A DNA stretch of 64,000 nucleotides from Plantago major (GCA_026545765.1 CM048843.1:9199501-9263500), one strand, 5' to 3'. Positions 38,789 through 50,740 are shown, counted from the stretch's first letter. Numbers and translations are program-made. Notes: a model not told the origin generated them from the letters alone.

Positions 38789-39040
38789 ATTCCTCCATTC
38801 CACTAAAATCTTTTCATTTTTCATTTTGGACGTTCTATTAAAAACTTTTCATTTACTTTTATGGAAACTCACTATTTTCATTATTAATATTTTAATCCCT
38901 ATCTTTCATACTTTATCAATTATCTTTCTTATTTTTTACCATACACTTATTACTTTATCTGTATAAAACTTTTTTTTACTCAAACTTCTTAAAATTTGTG
39001 AAAAAAAATTAAAATAGATTTATGGAACGGATTGAGTAGG
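38789..39040. mobile_element. Stowaway-type MITE, about 250 bp, next to the previous one
   Basis: The left end TTCCTCCATTCCACTAAAA and the right end TTTATGGAACGGATTGAGTA are imperfect inverted copies. It begins about ten bases after the preceding MITE. Termini are accurate to a few bases only. Confidence 0.6.
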
Positions 39041-39331
39041 ACATAAACACATGCATAGGCTAACACACGTGGGGCGTGCAGTGAACTAGAGGAAATGAGT
39101 AAACAAATAAGGACACTGGCATTCCGAATCCTATGCAGATTAAAAAAGGAAATAAATTAATTACTCTATTATTAGGAAATTTAAATAAAATAAATAAATG
39201 AAACTTGTTTGCAGAGGACATGATGGTGACGAGGAGGACAACGGACGATCATGCCCTGCAATATATACAACGGCATTTTACAACAAGGCACGTGAATCCA
39301 TGCACTGCACTTATTAGGACCACATAATAAA

Positions 39332-39380
<49 letters not shown>

Positions 39381-40030
39381 TATAAAACTATTATTATTAT
39401 TGTATTGTTAGTTTATTATTGTAGGGTCCTTAATTTTAATCGACAAACTAAAAAAAATATGAATCGTGCTAGTTCGTGAGCTTGTAATTCGTTAAACTTG
39501 CATTAATTCTAAATTAAAATATTTAAAAAACATGAATATTATAATTTTAGGTCATTGCATGTGCATGGAGATTCCTATGTCAGTGGACACGACTGACTCC
39601 TTTATAAAAAAATATCATATTTCAAGTATGAAGCCACGATAAATGGAGTTGCGTGTGTTGCTTGTACGGTAATCACTATCAGATTCAGAGGCATACTTTT
39701 AATTTTTCATTTTCATAATTTTCAAGACCTTGTAATGTTGCAAAATCTTGCTATTTATAATTCCGCTACATAAATTTATTAGTTCACGAATTATTGTTAG
39801 GATTTAGGAATTCTCATGTCAAGTATTTGATCGTGCAAGGTGCCCGACTAAGTTTTAAGTTTTTATAATTCAAGTTCGACGAATTAACAAGTTCACGAAC
39901 TAGTTTGAGTCATATTTTGATAATTCTTATTTTAAAATTAAGGTCGCTACAATTGTATTCTGTTTGTTTCTAGAAAAATTAATGCTTAATTGTTCATTCT
40001 AGTACTATATTTTTATTTTCGGCAACACCA
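39041..40030. other. AT-rich intergenic DNA with an AAT microsatellite
   Basis: About 17 AAT units occupy roughly 39325-39378, followed by a short ATT run a few bases later. No gene seen in the rest. Confidence 0.6.
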
Positions 40031-40210
40031 CTTACAGGGGCGGACCTAAGGGAGGGGGAAGGGGGGCGTTTTCCCCCCTAAAATTTGGGAATTTTTTTAT
40101 AGGTAATATGTTTGAAAATTTTGAATTTCGCCCCTCCTAAATTTCGAAAAAACCTTATATATAAAATTTTGCCACCCCAGTGTTGAAATCCCAAGTCCGG
40201 TCCTGACCAC
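40031..40210. repeat. Transposon scrap with G- and C-rich tracts
   Basis: GGGGCGGACCTAAGGGAGGG, then a CCCCCC tract and CGCCCCTCCTAAATTTCG, in otherwise AT-rich DNA. A similar start (GGGCGGACCTACC) occurs at about 43432. It looks like one end of a dispersed plant element, class unknown. Confidence 0.4.
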
Positions 40211-40479
40211 TTAGTTGACTAGGTTAAAAAATCATACTAATGATAATGAGTGCTTGCGGGAGATCTTAGAAAGAGTGTATGGCTATTGGGCCATATGGCC
40301 CGTATCCATATTATAGCTAGTGTTTGAACTTTATTATTTACTAGTGGATATGGCAAGTTGAGTATCGGCGGGACATGAAAACATAATTCAAAACAAGAAA
40401 TGAATAAATCGTAGCATGTAACATGTAGAAGTTGACAAGCATATTAAAATTACAATGTGATAAAAATCATTATGTAATC

Positions 40480-41490
40480 GGTTGAAGCCTTCAACATTGC
40501 ATCGAAGTCATCGATACCTGTAAAACTTCACAAAAATTAATTAGTGACATTGAACTCAGACATATAAAAAATGTAGTCGGCACTATAATAACTTGCTAAT
40601 GTTTTCACACATAAAAAGATAAAATTACCTCAAAATTTGTTGAACACTTATTTGTAGACCATGTTTCTTGTCGTGTCATATGTATTACCTCTTTGTCGCA
40701 AATTAAAATTTTCAATCCCTTCCTGCTAGTAACTCTAGTTAAAGCAAGTTATATATATAACTAGTCGTGCCTGGATATGGGTGAGGGGAGGTATAAGCCG
40801 ACATGTGCGAGGGATTGTCCCCGACTCCTGTTTATGGTCATAGCAAAGCATACATATATGGGAAATTGTCTCCTATCAAAATTGATAGGGAACTCGTCTC
40901 GTCGGATGGGATCATCATCATCTTACGGAATGAAAACTTTTTGTCCCGCATTAATTCCATATAACATCTTTGCCTCGATGATGTGCTTCCCAAGAGCAGT
41001 AACTATCAGCCTTGTGCTATTACACAACTCAGAAGCCCGATTATAATTCCTTAGAAACATTATCATACATCCAACCTTCAGGACGATCATATGGTGAGGC
41101 AATCCAGAGCAATTAATGTTGTTGAGGAATTCTACCGTGTAAACCTCTAGACCGTTGTCATGATCATCTTCCTTAGCAATGCTATCCGGGATCAAGTTTT
41201 CAACACTATATTCGGGCATCTTCGGCATGATAGGCTGATTTATCTCATTGACGATTTCATTTGTAGGTGCAAGATTAGCCCGGTGATGAAAATCTTCCAG
41301 GGCAAGTGATGGATCGGCTAAGTGCTCCAACAACGAAAGAGATGTACTATCGACAATGGTTGAAATGGATGACTAACTTCTCGAATAAGTAAATCCTTAG
41401 GGATCTTGATATCAACCTCGTCGTTATTCGGTTCACCGACAATGCCATCACTGACTTTCAGTATCCACTGAGCAAATTCTTTCGTCTCCT
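40480..41490 (-). pseudogene. Decayed PIF1/Helitron-type DNA helicase fragment
   Basis: The minus strand carries the C-terminal third of a PIF1-like helicase of the type encoded by Helitrons. Reading order: ETKEFAQWILKVSDGIVGEP (about 41490-41430), then RANLAPTNEIVNEIN, INCSGLPHHMIVLKVG, CNSTRLIVTALGKHIIEAK and GQKVFIP. A stop at the position where the family continues follows. The frame goes on with FPINFDRRQFPIYVCFAMTI and GQSLAHVGLYLP. After a lesion come ALTRVTSRKGLKILICDKEV (about 40730-40670). The Walker A/B motifs and the whole N-terminus are missing. At least one stop and one frame break make it non-functional. Probably a remnant of an autonomous Helitron or a captured PIF1 gene. Confidence 0.8.
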
Positions 41491-42299
41491 GAAATCACAC
41501 ACACAAAAAAAAGACCTAGTAATCTAAACCAAACAAAAAAAAAGTTAACTATATTGAAAAATACAACTTACATGTATACTATATAACACGAAGAAATGCA
41601 GATTACATGTATTGAATATTTATAATGTGAATAAAAACATCGTGAACTATATTTATAACATGAAAAATACAATAAAACTCGTTATCCTTTTTTGCACGAA
41701 CTAGGTACCGACTTATTACTCTCCCACTATCATTCAAAAAACTGAAACGGGTTGTCCGAAGATATATATTTGGATTTCATTTGGGTTGTATTTCCTTGCT
41801 TCAAGTAAAATTGGGCCTGATCTGGCCATACTAGCTAGCTAGGTATCACATTCCAATGAATCCACCCATTCCTAGGCCCAACACTCTTGGTTTGTTATGA
41901 ACACATGTGAGCTGTGAATCTAATGACTTTACTAGTTCTGCCTCAAATATATATAGCCGTTCGTTAACAAGCTCAACACTACGTCCGGTTCAAACTTGAT
42001 CAGTTCGTGGAGGAGCCTGAACTTGTCGTGAAAACCATGCAGCATAGAGTAAAGAAAAGGACATTTTAATACATTTAATCTGATAATAATGCCTCAACAA
42101 GATTGTAATTGGCCACTTCCAATGGTTAAAAGTGGGTTGAATTATTACTTTATTAGATATACATTCAACTATTGGTGACTGACTTTGGTCAGCCGGATGG
42201 AGGTTAGGAGAGAGCATACATTAAACTTTTACCTTTTATTGCGGATGCAACGGTTAATAAACTAAAATATACTTGTAGATGAATTAAAATAAGTGGATT
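41491..42299. other. Intergenic DNA
   Basis: No gene or recognisable element. Moderately AT-rich with scattered short open frames. Confidence 0.35.
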
Positions 42300-42930
42300 A
42301 ATTCCACATTCTTTATAAGTTCGAGCTTTTAGATAAGATGAAATTCTATCAAGTTACCAGAGTCATTGGCTCGTGTCCACCTGGGTTCGATTATCCATTG
42401 AGACAATCTTCGTCTCATATTAAATTTCTCCTCGAATGGTCTTCCCAATGAGGTTTAAACTGTCAAACAAGGCTGGGGGTATTAATATAAATTATCTAAA
42501 AGTATGAACTTGTAAAGAGTTCTGAAATCTAGTCATTTATATTAATACTCCAATACTCTCTCGCACTTGTGGCCGATTTTAACCTCTTTGAGGATGCCAT
42601 TCGAGTTGAAAATTAATATGGGATTGTCTCCGTGGAGATCCGAACCCAGGTAGGCGTGAGCCAGAGCTCTCTACAAGTTCGAGCTTATAGATAAGATGAA
42701 ATTCTATCATGGTATCAGAGTTCTGGCTCACGCCCACATGAGTTCAAATTTTCACGGACACAATCTTCGTCCCATATTAAATTTCTGCTTGAATAGCCTC
42801 CCCCGAAGAGGTAAAAACCGGCCACAAGTGCAGAGGAGTATTGTAGTATTATACAAATAACTAGATTACACATCTCTTTACAAGTCCGAACTTTTAGATG
42901 AGATAAAATTCTATCAAATGATTGTGCTTT
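42300..42930. mobile_element. Palindromic cluster of TRIM-like retrotransposon fragments
   Basis: A 40-base LTR-end-like sequence (AAGTTCGAGCTTTTAGATAA ... GAAATTCTATCA) occurs three times in the same direction, near 42316, 42674 and 42888. The middle copy is followed at once by TGGTATCAGAGTT, one base from the plant methionine-tRNA primer site; the first is followed by a decayed version. Internal sequence (TCACGCCCAC ... ACACAATCTTCGTCCCATAT ... GGCCACAAGTGC) is present forward at about 42348-42470 and 42716-42850. It is inverted at about 42550-42672, so two copies face each other. No coding capacity, as expected for terminal-repeat retrotransposons in miniature. Confidence 0.6.
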
Positions 42931-42959
42931 AAATTTATAAAAATCATTTTAAAATTAGA

Positions 42960-43280
42960 CTCATTTTCCACCGTCGACTCTTGTATGGACAGGTTCCTAG
43001 GCCTCATTGAATCAATGATGCAGCAGGAGGGTTCGATCTCAAACATTAGGTACCTTATTGGAGAGGTACAAACGGTTTTTTGTTCTTCGGGAAGTCAACC
43101 AAGTCGCAGATGCTCTGAGACGATGTGGGAGTGATAACCTTCACAAGCTCTTGAGTTCTCTCACTCTTAGAACACTATTAGAAACCCATCCAATACTTGG
43201 GAATTGTGACCTGGTTTCTAGTATATGTAGGGTCGTTTCCTTTGCTCCAGATATTGTTTGTACCTTAATATATTCCTAGT
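42960..43280 (+). pseudogene. RNase-H-like relic of a non-LTR (LINE) element
   Basis: One frame reads ERYKRFFVLREVNQVADALR followed by RCGSDNL. The 'REVNQVADAL' block is the hallmark end of the RNase H domain found in plant LINE-type and related proteins. Sequence before it (CMDRFLGLIESMMQQ in another frame) suggests a frameshift. Only about 60 codons are recognisable and no reverse transcriptase is nearby. Confidence 0.4.
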
Positions 43281-43430
43281 CATTTCAGAGAAAAATACTA
43301 ACATACTAGTGTTACATATCACAACATATTACTTCTCATTTCAGGGACTAAGCTAAAAAAAACATGAAGCGGCGTGTTAAAATTTTCACGAAGTAAAATT
43401 AATATTTAGACCCCATCCATCCCGCCAACA

Positions 43431-43615
43431 AGGGCGGACCTACCAATGGGCTTGGGTGGTCTCAAGCCCACCCTGAAAATTATATAAGGAGTATATGTAT
43501 AGTATATCAATGATTTATAGTGTGGCCCAGTGGTTAGATAGCCTTGTGTTCTTTGGGAAGGTCAAGTGTTCGATTCTTACTGCTCTTCAATTTTATTCTC
43601 TATATCATATACACA
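43431..43615 (+). repeat. Possible SINE-like element with tRNA A- and B-boxes
   Basis: GTGGCCCAGTGGTTAGA (about 43521-43537) resembles a pol III A-box, and GTGTTCGATTCTT (about 43567-43579) resembles a B-box, at a spacing close to that of a tRNA gene. Upstream is GGGCGGACCTACC and an AAGCCCACC stretch known from dispersed plant repeats. No cloverleaf closes, so it is not called a tRNA. Confidence 0.35.
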
Positions 43616-43808
43616 AAGTCTCATGAGGGACGGTCTTTAAATAACTTATATAGAGACGGACGTCTATCATATATATACTAGAATTGCGTCACACACTATG
43701 TGTGTGAAACGTATTTTAGATCTACACGGTGTATTTTTTCCAAAATTTACACTGTCATACTACGTATTATTATATATTTACAAGTTCGTGCTATTTTCTT
43801 ATTTATTA

Positions 43809-44061
43809 CTCCCTCCGTCACAGTTTCATTTACCCGTTTGACTTTTTTCTGATCAAACCGTTCAACTTTGAGCTTGATTTACTCACATATGATACTTATA
43901 ATGGATTTTTCAAAAATATATAATGAAAATTTGAAATGTAATATCTAATAATATGAATTTTTAAATTTTTTTACCAACATTATTTTAAGTAATTCGCAGA
44001 CGAAGTTTGTAAGCATTGATCAAAAAAAGTCAAACGGGTAAATGAAAATGGGATAGATGAG
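43809..44061. mobile_element. Stowaway-type MITE, 253 bp
   Basis: Both ends are strongly inverted copies: CATTTACCCGTTTGACTTTT occurs on the left and its reverse complement, AAAAGTCAAACGGGTAAATG, on the right. TA lies outside both termini (CTCCCTCCGTC ... GATGAG). Another MITE-like start (CTTCCTCCATTTC) abuts the right end but has no partner. Confidence 0.88.
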
Positions 44062-44063
44062 TA

Positions 44064-44959
44064 CTTCCTCCATTTCAAATAATTCTTTCAATTCTAACTT
44101 TGATCGTTAACTGTCTTCGACTTTGATCGGTCAACTGTCTTTCAATTGAGGGATCCACATCCACCGCCAATTGAAACCGGAAAATATGTTATGAGTAGTG
44201 AAGAATTGGAGAAGTTGGAGAAAATGATTACAATGGAAGTGCCGTATTTATTTGTTTTAAACCAAAACCACAAAAATTTAATCAACACCTATTACTGCTT
44301 AGGCCACTTGGGGGATAAAAAACAACCATGCCTTCTCCAACATTTTTCCTTTACAATTTCGAGATCTTCCTGACCTTGAATGCCTTTACATACTGCCAAC
44401 TTTTTCCACTTTATGCTCCATCCATCGAAGTGCCGTGTTGTTAAGATCAGAAAGAAGATGATGGAGGAAGAGAGGATTCAAACTCTTAACACATATTTAA
44501 GGAACTAAATCTAAACCAATGACTAAACAATAGAGTTTATTCAGTCAGCAATAAAGTGGTGTGGACAGAGCAGAATAAAAGTGAATCGATAAAAGCGTAA
44601 CCACCCAAACCAGCAAAGAACACTCCGACAACGAAGCAATTTTATGAACTGAACTGAACTGAATTGTAGTATAAAATATAACTAAGCAGAATCGAATGAA
44701 TCGAATGGAATCGAATCAATTAACCGAATGAAGTTGAAGAAGAGCGAAACCTAATATTCTGGATATGTTTTAGATGTGTGAGGCTGGTTATCATGATCAG
44801 TTTTGTACTTTATGAATCAAAATTAACAATTAGGAGTCTTCCACGCCCCATGTATATAAATCGAACTGTGATCTAGTGTATTCTAGTTATGTAATATGAT
44901 TGTAATAGTGATATTCTCAAAAAAATAAATACTATAGTGTTATTCTAAGTTTTGATTTT
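44064..44959. other. Intergenic DNA
   Basis: No gene recognised. The stretch at 44648-44692 repeats 37974-38018 (GAACTGAACTGAATTGTAG ... AACTAAGCAGAAT). Confidence 0.4.
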
Positions 44960-45640
44960 TAGATGGGAAAAACCAGTGTTTGAAAAACCTGACCAGACCG
45001 GGAGAACCGTAATTTTTTGGGAATATCGGTCCGATTAGGGCATGTAACCGATCTGGATATCCAACCGCTGAGAACCGGCCGGTTGGGTCTAGAATAAAAT
45101 AACTTAACTACTTACCACTTGGATATAAGTTATTTGTGTCAAATTCTTATTTTATTATAGTAATAACCAAAACTTGGATATAGTTTAATATTTTTCAAGT
45201 ATATAAATCATCTACTAAGTAAAAAAACAATCACTTGATATTTTTAACATTCATTTGTTATTTTACAAGTTACAACTTTACATGTTTGAAATTCTAACAT
45301 TTGAACCATCATGAATTAATATGGTAGATCTTGTATTTTAGAATTTTTTCTTTTATAATTCAAAATATAAGTTAATATTAGACAATTTATTTATTAGTTA
45401 CGTTGTAGTTTGATTATATGTAATCTAATCTCTTTACTATTTGTTGTGATTGTTCAACTTCGTAAATATTAATTACATACCCCATATTAATTAGATTTAT
45501 TAACAAATACATGTATAAGACGTCATACCGGGTCAATAAGTGGTTTGACAGGTTGAACTGATTGAACCAGTATTTTGTAGCATACCCGGTTCTACACCCG
45601 ATCCGGTTTTTCGTACACAGGGAAAAACAATAAATTGACT
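44960..45640. mobile_element. Possible non-coding DNA transposon with CCGGTT-rich ends
   Basis: The left part (GTTTGAAAAACCTGACCAGA ... GAACCGGCCGGTTGGG) and the right part (CATACCGGGTCAATAAG ... CCCGATCCGGTTTTTCG) are GC-richer. They are composed of short inverted CCGGTT/AACCGG motifs around an AT-rich centre. This composition recurs in many plant non-autonomous elements. Exact ends and class are not resolved. Confidence 0.35.
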
Positions 45641-46420
45641 ATATTATCACTTCAAATTAGTCCACCAAAAAATAAATTTCTGGATCCGCCCTTGCTCGCC
45701 AATGCCCCCTCTACCTCCGTCCCTCTCCTGTTGGATCGTTTATTTGTGTAATCAAGCAAAAACCTGATTATGAGATCGGAAGATTATACCGAGTATTCAT
45801 CTTCATCATCGTGATAGTTGTGGATAAAGAAGAGAAGGCATGTGATTGGGCGGTGAGTGACACGCGCGCGGCGCAAATGGGCCCGATGCTAGAAGTAGCA
45901 AACTTGTCAGGTATTGGTCGAAAACGCCAATTTATCACCTGCGAAAGTTACTGTTGTAACGCTTTCGGTTGGAACCGTAGGGACTCTAACAGTAGACGTG
46001 ACGTGACGGTCCAATGGACCCATTTCCATTCAACGCCTACCTCTCCCCTTGGCTACCCTATAAAAATATCCAAACATATTTTCTAGTGGACTAATTTCCA
46101 ACTGCAAAAGCTTCCAAACAATGTTGTGGCTCCCACTTCTGTCTCTTAACTTAAGTCCACATTTAGCACTCTAATTTAATCAATCTTAACTTAACCCACT
46201 AATCATTTTGAAGGAAAAACAATGAACGAAGCTGGTCTCTTATCCCATCACATTGATTTTGACAGCTGAATTTTTAATAAAAACTTTCTGAGTTAACCTC
46301 ACAGAAAATGAGTTTGACATGAATTTGGATCATGGGCAGTAAAGGTCAATTTAATACATACTCCAAAGTAAAATAATCAAATAAGAACTTATTTATTCAT
46401 ACTTTAATACAAGACCATCT
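45641..46420. other. Intergenic DNA
   Basis: A 91-codon open frame (45811-46086) has no recognisable domain and its GC-rich part includes a CGCGCGGCGC run. It is not called. Otherwise nothing seen. Confidence 0.35.
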
Positions 46421-47355
46421 TGTTTCCGATTATCAGTTTAGCTGCAACAAAAGTCAGTATGAAATATATATGACAACAGCACAGGAATAAAAATCTGATA
46501 ACACTTACTGAAACTTGATTACACAAACAAAAAACAAAACACAGGTTCAGATTTAATCCTGGACGAGTCAGTAGTGAGACCACTTCCCCTTAAGCTAAAT
46601 TTGTCCGCCTTTAGTAAGCTTCAGGCCTTCCTCGAACAATTAGCTCCCAAGGTACAACGTCCAATCTCAAAGAATCTCGGCTCGAAGAAGCTGTCGAACT
46701 TCTGTGGTGAAGAACACTCGAATATCTAAAGTGCAGAAAGAAAACAGAGAAGAGAAGGGAAGAAGAATTTCTGGTGTCTGTTTGTCAAGTGAGGAAGGGG
46801 TATATATAGCTGTAGAAAAAAACGTAACAGCTCTCACCATTAGTAGCCAAATTGATGCTGCAACATTTAAGCTCAGAGTAATGCAGCCTGTTAGTGGGGA
46901 GGTTACCTCTTCACATTTAAGTGGAACAATCTGGAAGTACCCGCGAGCCATATTTGCTCTCCCCCACCCCGCGCGCGCGCGTAGGAGGTTTGCCATGACC
47001 ACAACACACACTTCTGACCATGAGTAAACACAAGCATACATTTATACTACTCTTTCCTTCCATATGTTTCCAATGTGGGACAACTGCAAAAAGCAAGTCT
47101 CAACTAGCTCACTTTAAACCAATTTATCATTCACACCTAGAATTGGTTACCTCTCGTATCTTATACCGTTACGAAGCTTGCGCATCCCACTTCGCAACGA
47201 GCTAAAGAACACGCAAAACCGAGTGGTGGAACTTAGATAATTAATTGCTCAGAGTTACCACTTAACACATTATTATAACACATAACAATTTTGGCTCTCT
47301 CTTGATTGACTCTTGCAACCACACTTAGTTGCCTCTTGCAACCAATTCCCTAACA
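46421..47355 (-). repeat. Copia 3' LTR (left boundary inferred)
   Basis: On the minus strand a polypurine tract, GTGGGGGAT, is followed at 47355 by TGTTAGGGAATTGG, a typical copia LTR start. The LTR end was placed at GGAAACA (46421) because it gives TG...CA ends with a TGTT/AACA inverted tip and a plausible 935-bp length. Without a second LTR this is inference. A TATA run (46801-46808) and a T-rich leader lie where the LTR promoter is expected. A CGCGCGCGCG run is at about 46970-46981. Confidence 0.6.
46801..46808 (-). promoter_or_regulatory. Candidate TATA box of the copia LTR promoter
   Basis: TATATATA followed by ACCCCTTCCTC on the minus strand, near the middle of the LTR. This is the usual place for the U3/R boundary of plant copia elements. 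Confidence 0.4.
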
Positions 47356-47899
47356 ATCCCCCACATGAATGAGATAATTGTCTGGTAAATGCAAATGCAG
47401 CCTATCAATGCAAGTTCGAGAGTTCTTCGAGAAAAACGTTGCATCGGGAAAGGTGGTTGTTAACCTTGAACCTTCCCTAATGAAATACCATCGGATACAC
47501 TTGCCAACAAGTGGACGCGATGCCTTGAACTTTTCGGCTTTTGTGTGTAACAAGACAATGATATACACACAGCGATTTCCTCTACACCACATAGGTCCTT
47601 TCGTTGTTGTCCGTTTTGGCCCTGGACTGCCTTGGAAACTTTCACCGAACGCTCTAGAGATTTAGCCTTGACTATCATCTCATAGAAGAGGCTCCTTCAC
47701 GTTCGACATAGGTGATCTCTCATTAGAAGTATCCTGTCATACCCCACGTTATCAACTTAACGTATAAGGATCATTAAAAGCTTTCTCTTATCCTCCACTG
47801 TACAGGTCTATCACTCTTTCATCATAGGAATAGGTAGGGAACTCTATTTCCCGAGTGCTTTGGTCGATCCCCCCACAATTCGGTTGTCCTTTTGAACCT

Positions 47900-49620
47900 G
47901 CAAATTGGGGTTTACAATTCAGGTAGGGTTTCCATCATGGATGGTAATCATTTAATGGGCTTTAACCCCATTCCCCTCGATGATTCCTCCACACGGTCTC
48001 TAGTAAGACCTTTAGTTAATGGGTCCGCAATATTATCTTTGGATCTTACAAACTCCAAAGCTATAACTCCCGTTTTTTAAAGTTTCTTCATGGATTTATG
48101 TCTCCTACGAATATGTGGAGACTTCCCATTATACACATTATTCCTTGCTCGTCCAATAGCAGACATACTGTCACAGTTCAAGCTAATTGGAGGCATAGGT
48201 TTTGTCCACATAGGAGTGTCTTCCAAGAAACTCCGTAACCAATCGGCCTCTTCTGCTGCAAGATCCAACGCTATGAATTCAAATTCCATAGTTGATCGTG
48301 TAATGCAGGTTTGTTTGCAAGATTTCCAAGAAATCACTGCTCCACCGATTGTGAAAATATACCCACTCGTGGATTTCACTGTCGAGGAACCCGTAATCCA
48401 ATTCGCATCACAATACCCTTCAAGCACATCGGGATATCTCGTAAAATGCAGCCCATAGTTAGCCCTGCCCCTTAGATATCTAAGGACTCTAACTACTGCT
48501 TTCCAATGTTCATGATTCGGGTTACTCGTATATCGGGCTAACTTATTCACTGAGTTAGCGATATCTGGTCTAATCTGATCCATGAGGTACATTAGACTGC
48601 CTATAATCCTAGAATACTCAAGTTGCCCCACACTTTCTCCCCTATTCTTGCAGAGCTTTGACACCACCTCCATAGGAGTTCTGACAATCCCATTACTGTC
48701 TTTGTCAAACTTCTCAAGAACCTTTTCAACATAATGACTTTGAGAAAGTGAGTATCCCACGTCCGTTTTGGAAATTTTCATTCCAAGTATGACATCGGCT
48801 AGACCCATGTCCTCCATGTCAAAATTCCGTGACAACATTCTCTTAGTAGTTATGATGTTATCATTGTTGCCAATGATTATCATATCATCCACGTATAAGA
48901 ACACTATGACATAGTCTTTGTCATCTCCCTTTACGTAGACACACTTGTCACATTGATTTATCCTAAACCCATTTGAAAGCATAACACTATCACATTTCTC
49001 ATGCCATTGTTTAGGAGCTTGTTTTAATCCATACAAAGATTTAACAAGTCTACACACTTGTTTTTCTTTCCCGGGAACCACATACCCTTCGGGTTGTTCC
49101 ATGTAGATTTCTTCCTCAAGTTCTCCATTGAGGAAAGCTGTTTTTACATCCATCTGATGAATCTCAAGATTAAACAATGTTGCAAAAGCAATGACTAATC
49201 TAATGGATGTCTTTCTAGATACAGGAGCATACGTGTCAAAGTAGTCAACACCCTATGTTTGCTTGTATCCCTTAACTACAAGTCCTGCTTTGTATTTATC
49301 GACGGAACCATCTGGTTCATCTTCCTCTTGAAGATCCATTTATGACCTAGTGGTTTAGAACCAGGTGGAAGATCCACAAGTTCCCATGTATGATTCTGCA
49401 AAATCGAATTCATGTCACTATCAATCGCCTCTTTCCAAAGATCATAATCTGCTGATGAGATAGCCTCTTTGTAGGAGATCGGATCCTTACCTACCATGTA
49501 GGTTAGAAAATCCGGACCAAAAGTTTTTGTTGTCCTAGCCCTCTTGCTACGTCTAGGTTCTTCTACTTCCTTTTGAGGATTCGCCTCCCCCACATTAGTC
49601 GCTTCTTTATTGATCTTCAA
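47900..49620 (-). pseudogene. Copia reverse transcriptase and RNase H (broken)
   Basis: Minus-strand reading: a linker with EEPRRSKRARTTKTFGPDFL, then YKEAISSADYDLWKEAIDSD and HTWELVDLPPGSKPLGHKWI mark the start of the copia RT domain. A frameshift follows KRKM near 49315. The next frame has a TAG in [17 protein letters not shown]. The main block (49177-48077) keeps [20 protein letters not shown], the catalytic YVDDM motif, [20 protein letters not shown] and the RNase H region (TKSTSGY-type, here [19 protein letters not shown]). It then stops at KKL. The family's next segment, GVIALEFVRSKDNIADPLTK, follows in the same frame after the stop and ends near 47900. The catalytic Asp pair is present, but the lesions make the copy inactive. 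Confidence 0.88.
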
Positions 49621-50740
49621 GTCAATAATAGTAGACCGATCAATGTAGGGAAAACCCCTTCAAAGAAAGAAGCATCTCTTGCTTCAATAATAGTATTAAT
49701 ATGCATCTCAGAATTATCTGATTTGTGAATCATAAATCTATATGCACTACTATCTTGAGCATATCCTATAAACACGCAATCTACCGTTTTAGGTCCATTC
49801 CGAGTCCTTTTGGGAGGAGGAATAGGAACCTTTGCTAGACACCCCCACACTTTAAGGAATTCAAAAGAAGGTGCATGACCTTTCCATAATTCATAAGGTG
49901 TTTTATCTAGCTTTTTATGCGGTAGCCTGTTCAGGATGTAATTTGAGGAAAGCACAGCTTCCCCCCACAAATTTTGGGGTGCCCCCAAACCAAGCAATAA
50001 TGAATTCATCATCTCTTTGAGTGTCCTATTCTTCCTCTCAGCGATTCCGTTTTGTTGAGGGGAATAAGGAGCAGTTGTTTGATGAATGATTCCATGTTCA
50101 GCACATAACTGAGCAAATGGAGACTCATACTCTCCACCTCTATCGCTCCTCAACATTTTAATTTTCTTACCAAGTTGATTTTCAACTTCATTCTTATAAT
50201 GCACAAACATGTCAATTGCTTCGTCTTTACTTCTCATTAAGTAAACATAGCAATATCTTGTGCAGTCATCGATAAAAGTGATGAAGTAACTTTTACCACC
50301 TCGCGATTGGACATACTTTAAGTCACAAACATCAGTATGTACCAAATCCAATGGCTCCGAGCTTCTCTCAATAGAACGGAAGGATGCTTTTGCTAACTTC
50401 GCTTCGACACAAGTCTCACACTTGTATTGTTTATCAATGTTAAATTTGGGTAGTAGGTCAAGTGATATTAATTTTTGTAAACTTTTACGATTCACATGAC
50501 CTAGTCTACCATGCCATAAATTAAAAGAATCAAGCAAGTAAGCAAATTTAATATACTCATTAGCCTCTTGGGCAACATTCTTTCCATCTGAGCTAGTGGA
50601 AGCCTCAGTTACATTTGCGCCATAAGGCTCAGTACCAGGAATTATAGTAGTAGCAACCATCTTAAGCAAATTATCACAAAAGTAACCTTGTCCTATGTAG
50701 GAGCCATCCTTGGTAAGGATAAATTTGTCAGCCTCAAAGC
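49617..50740 (-). pseudogene. Copia integrase (broken)
   Basis: A minus-strand frame of 350 codons (50669-49617) carries the gag-pre-integrase zinc site (WHGRLGHVN ... CETCVEAK). The integrase core has all three acidic residues recognisable: HTDVCD, SDRGGEYES and GIAERKNRTLKEMM. Then come LPHKKLDKTPYELWKGHAP and VFIGYAQDSSAYRF. The frame to its left (toward gag/protease) is shifted: [20 protein letters not shown] is in a different frame from the protease. On the right it runs out in TLIGLLLLT, where another frameshift separates it from the RT linker. Confidence 0.88.

Noticed and set aside
39325..39378. AAT microsatellite as a CRISPR-like or functional array
   Set aside because: A plain trinucleotide repeat without spacers, ordinary for plant intergenic DNA.
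43520..43585. tRNA gene
   Set aside because: A- and B-box-like motifs are present, but the arms do not close into a cloverleaf and flanks are transposon-like; kept only as a possible SINE.
45811..46086. 91-codon frame near the copia element
   Set aside because: No domain, no splice context and no resemblance to any known family; not strong enough to call a gene.
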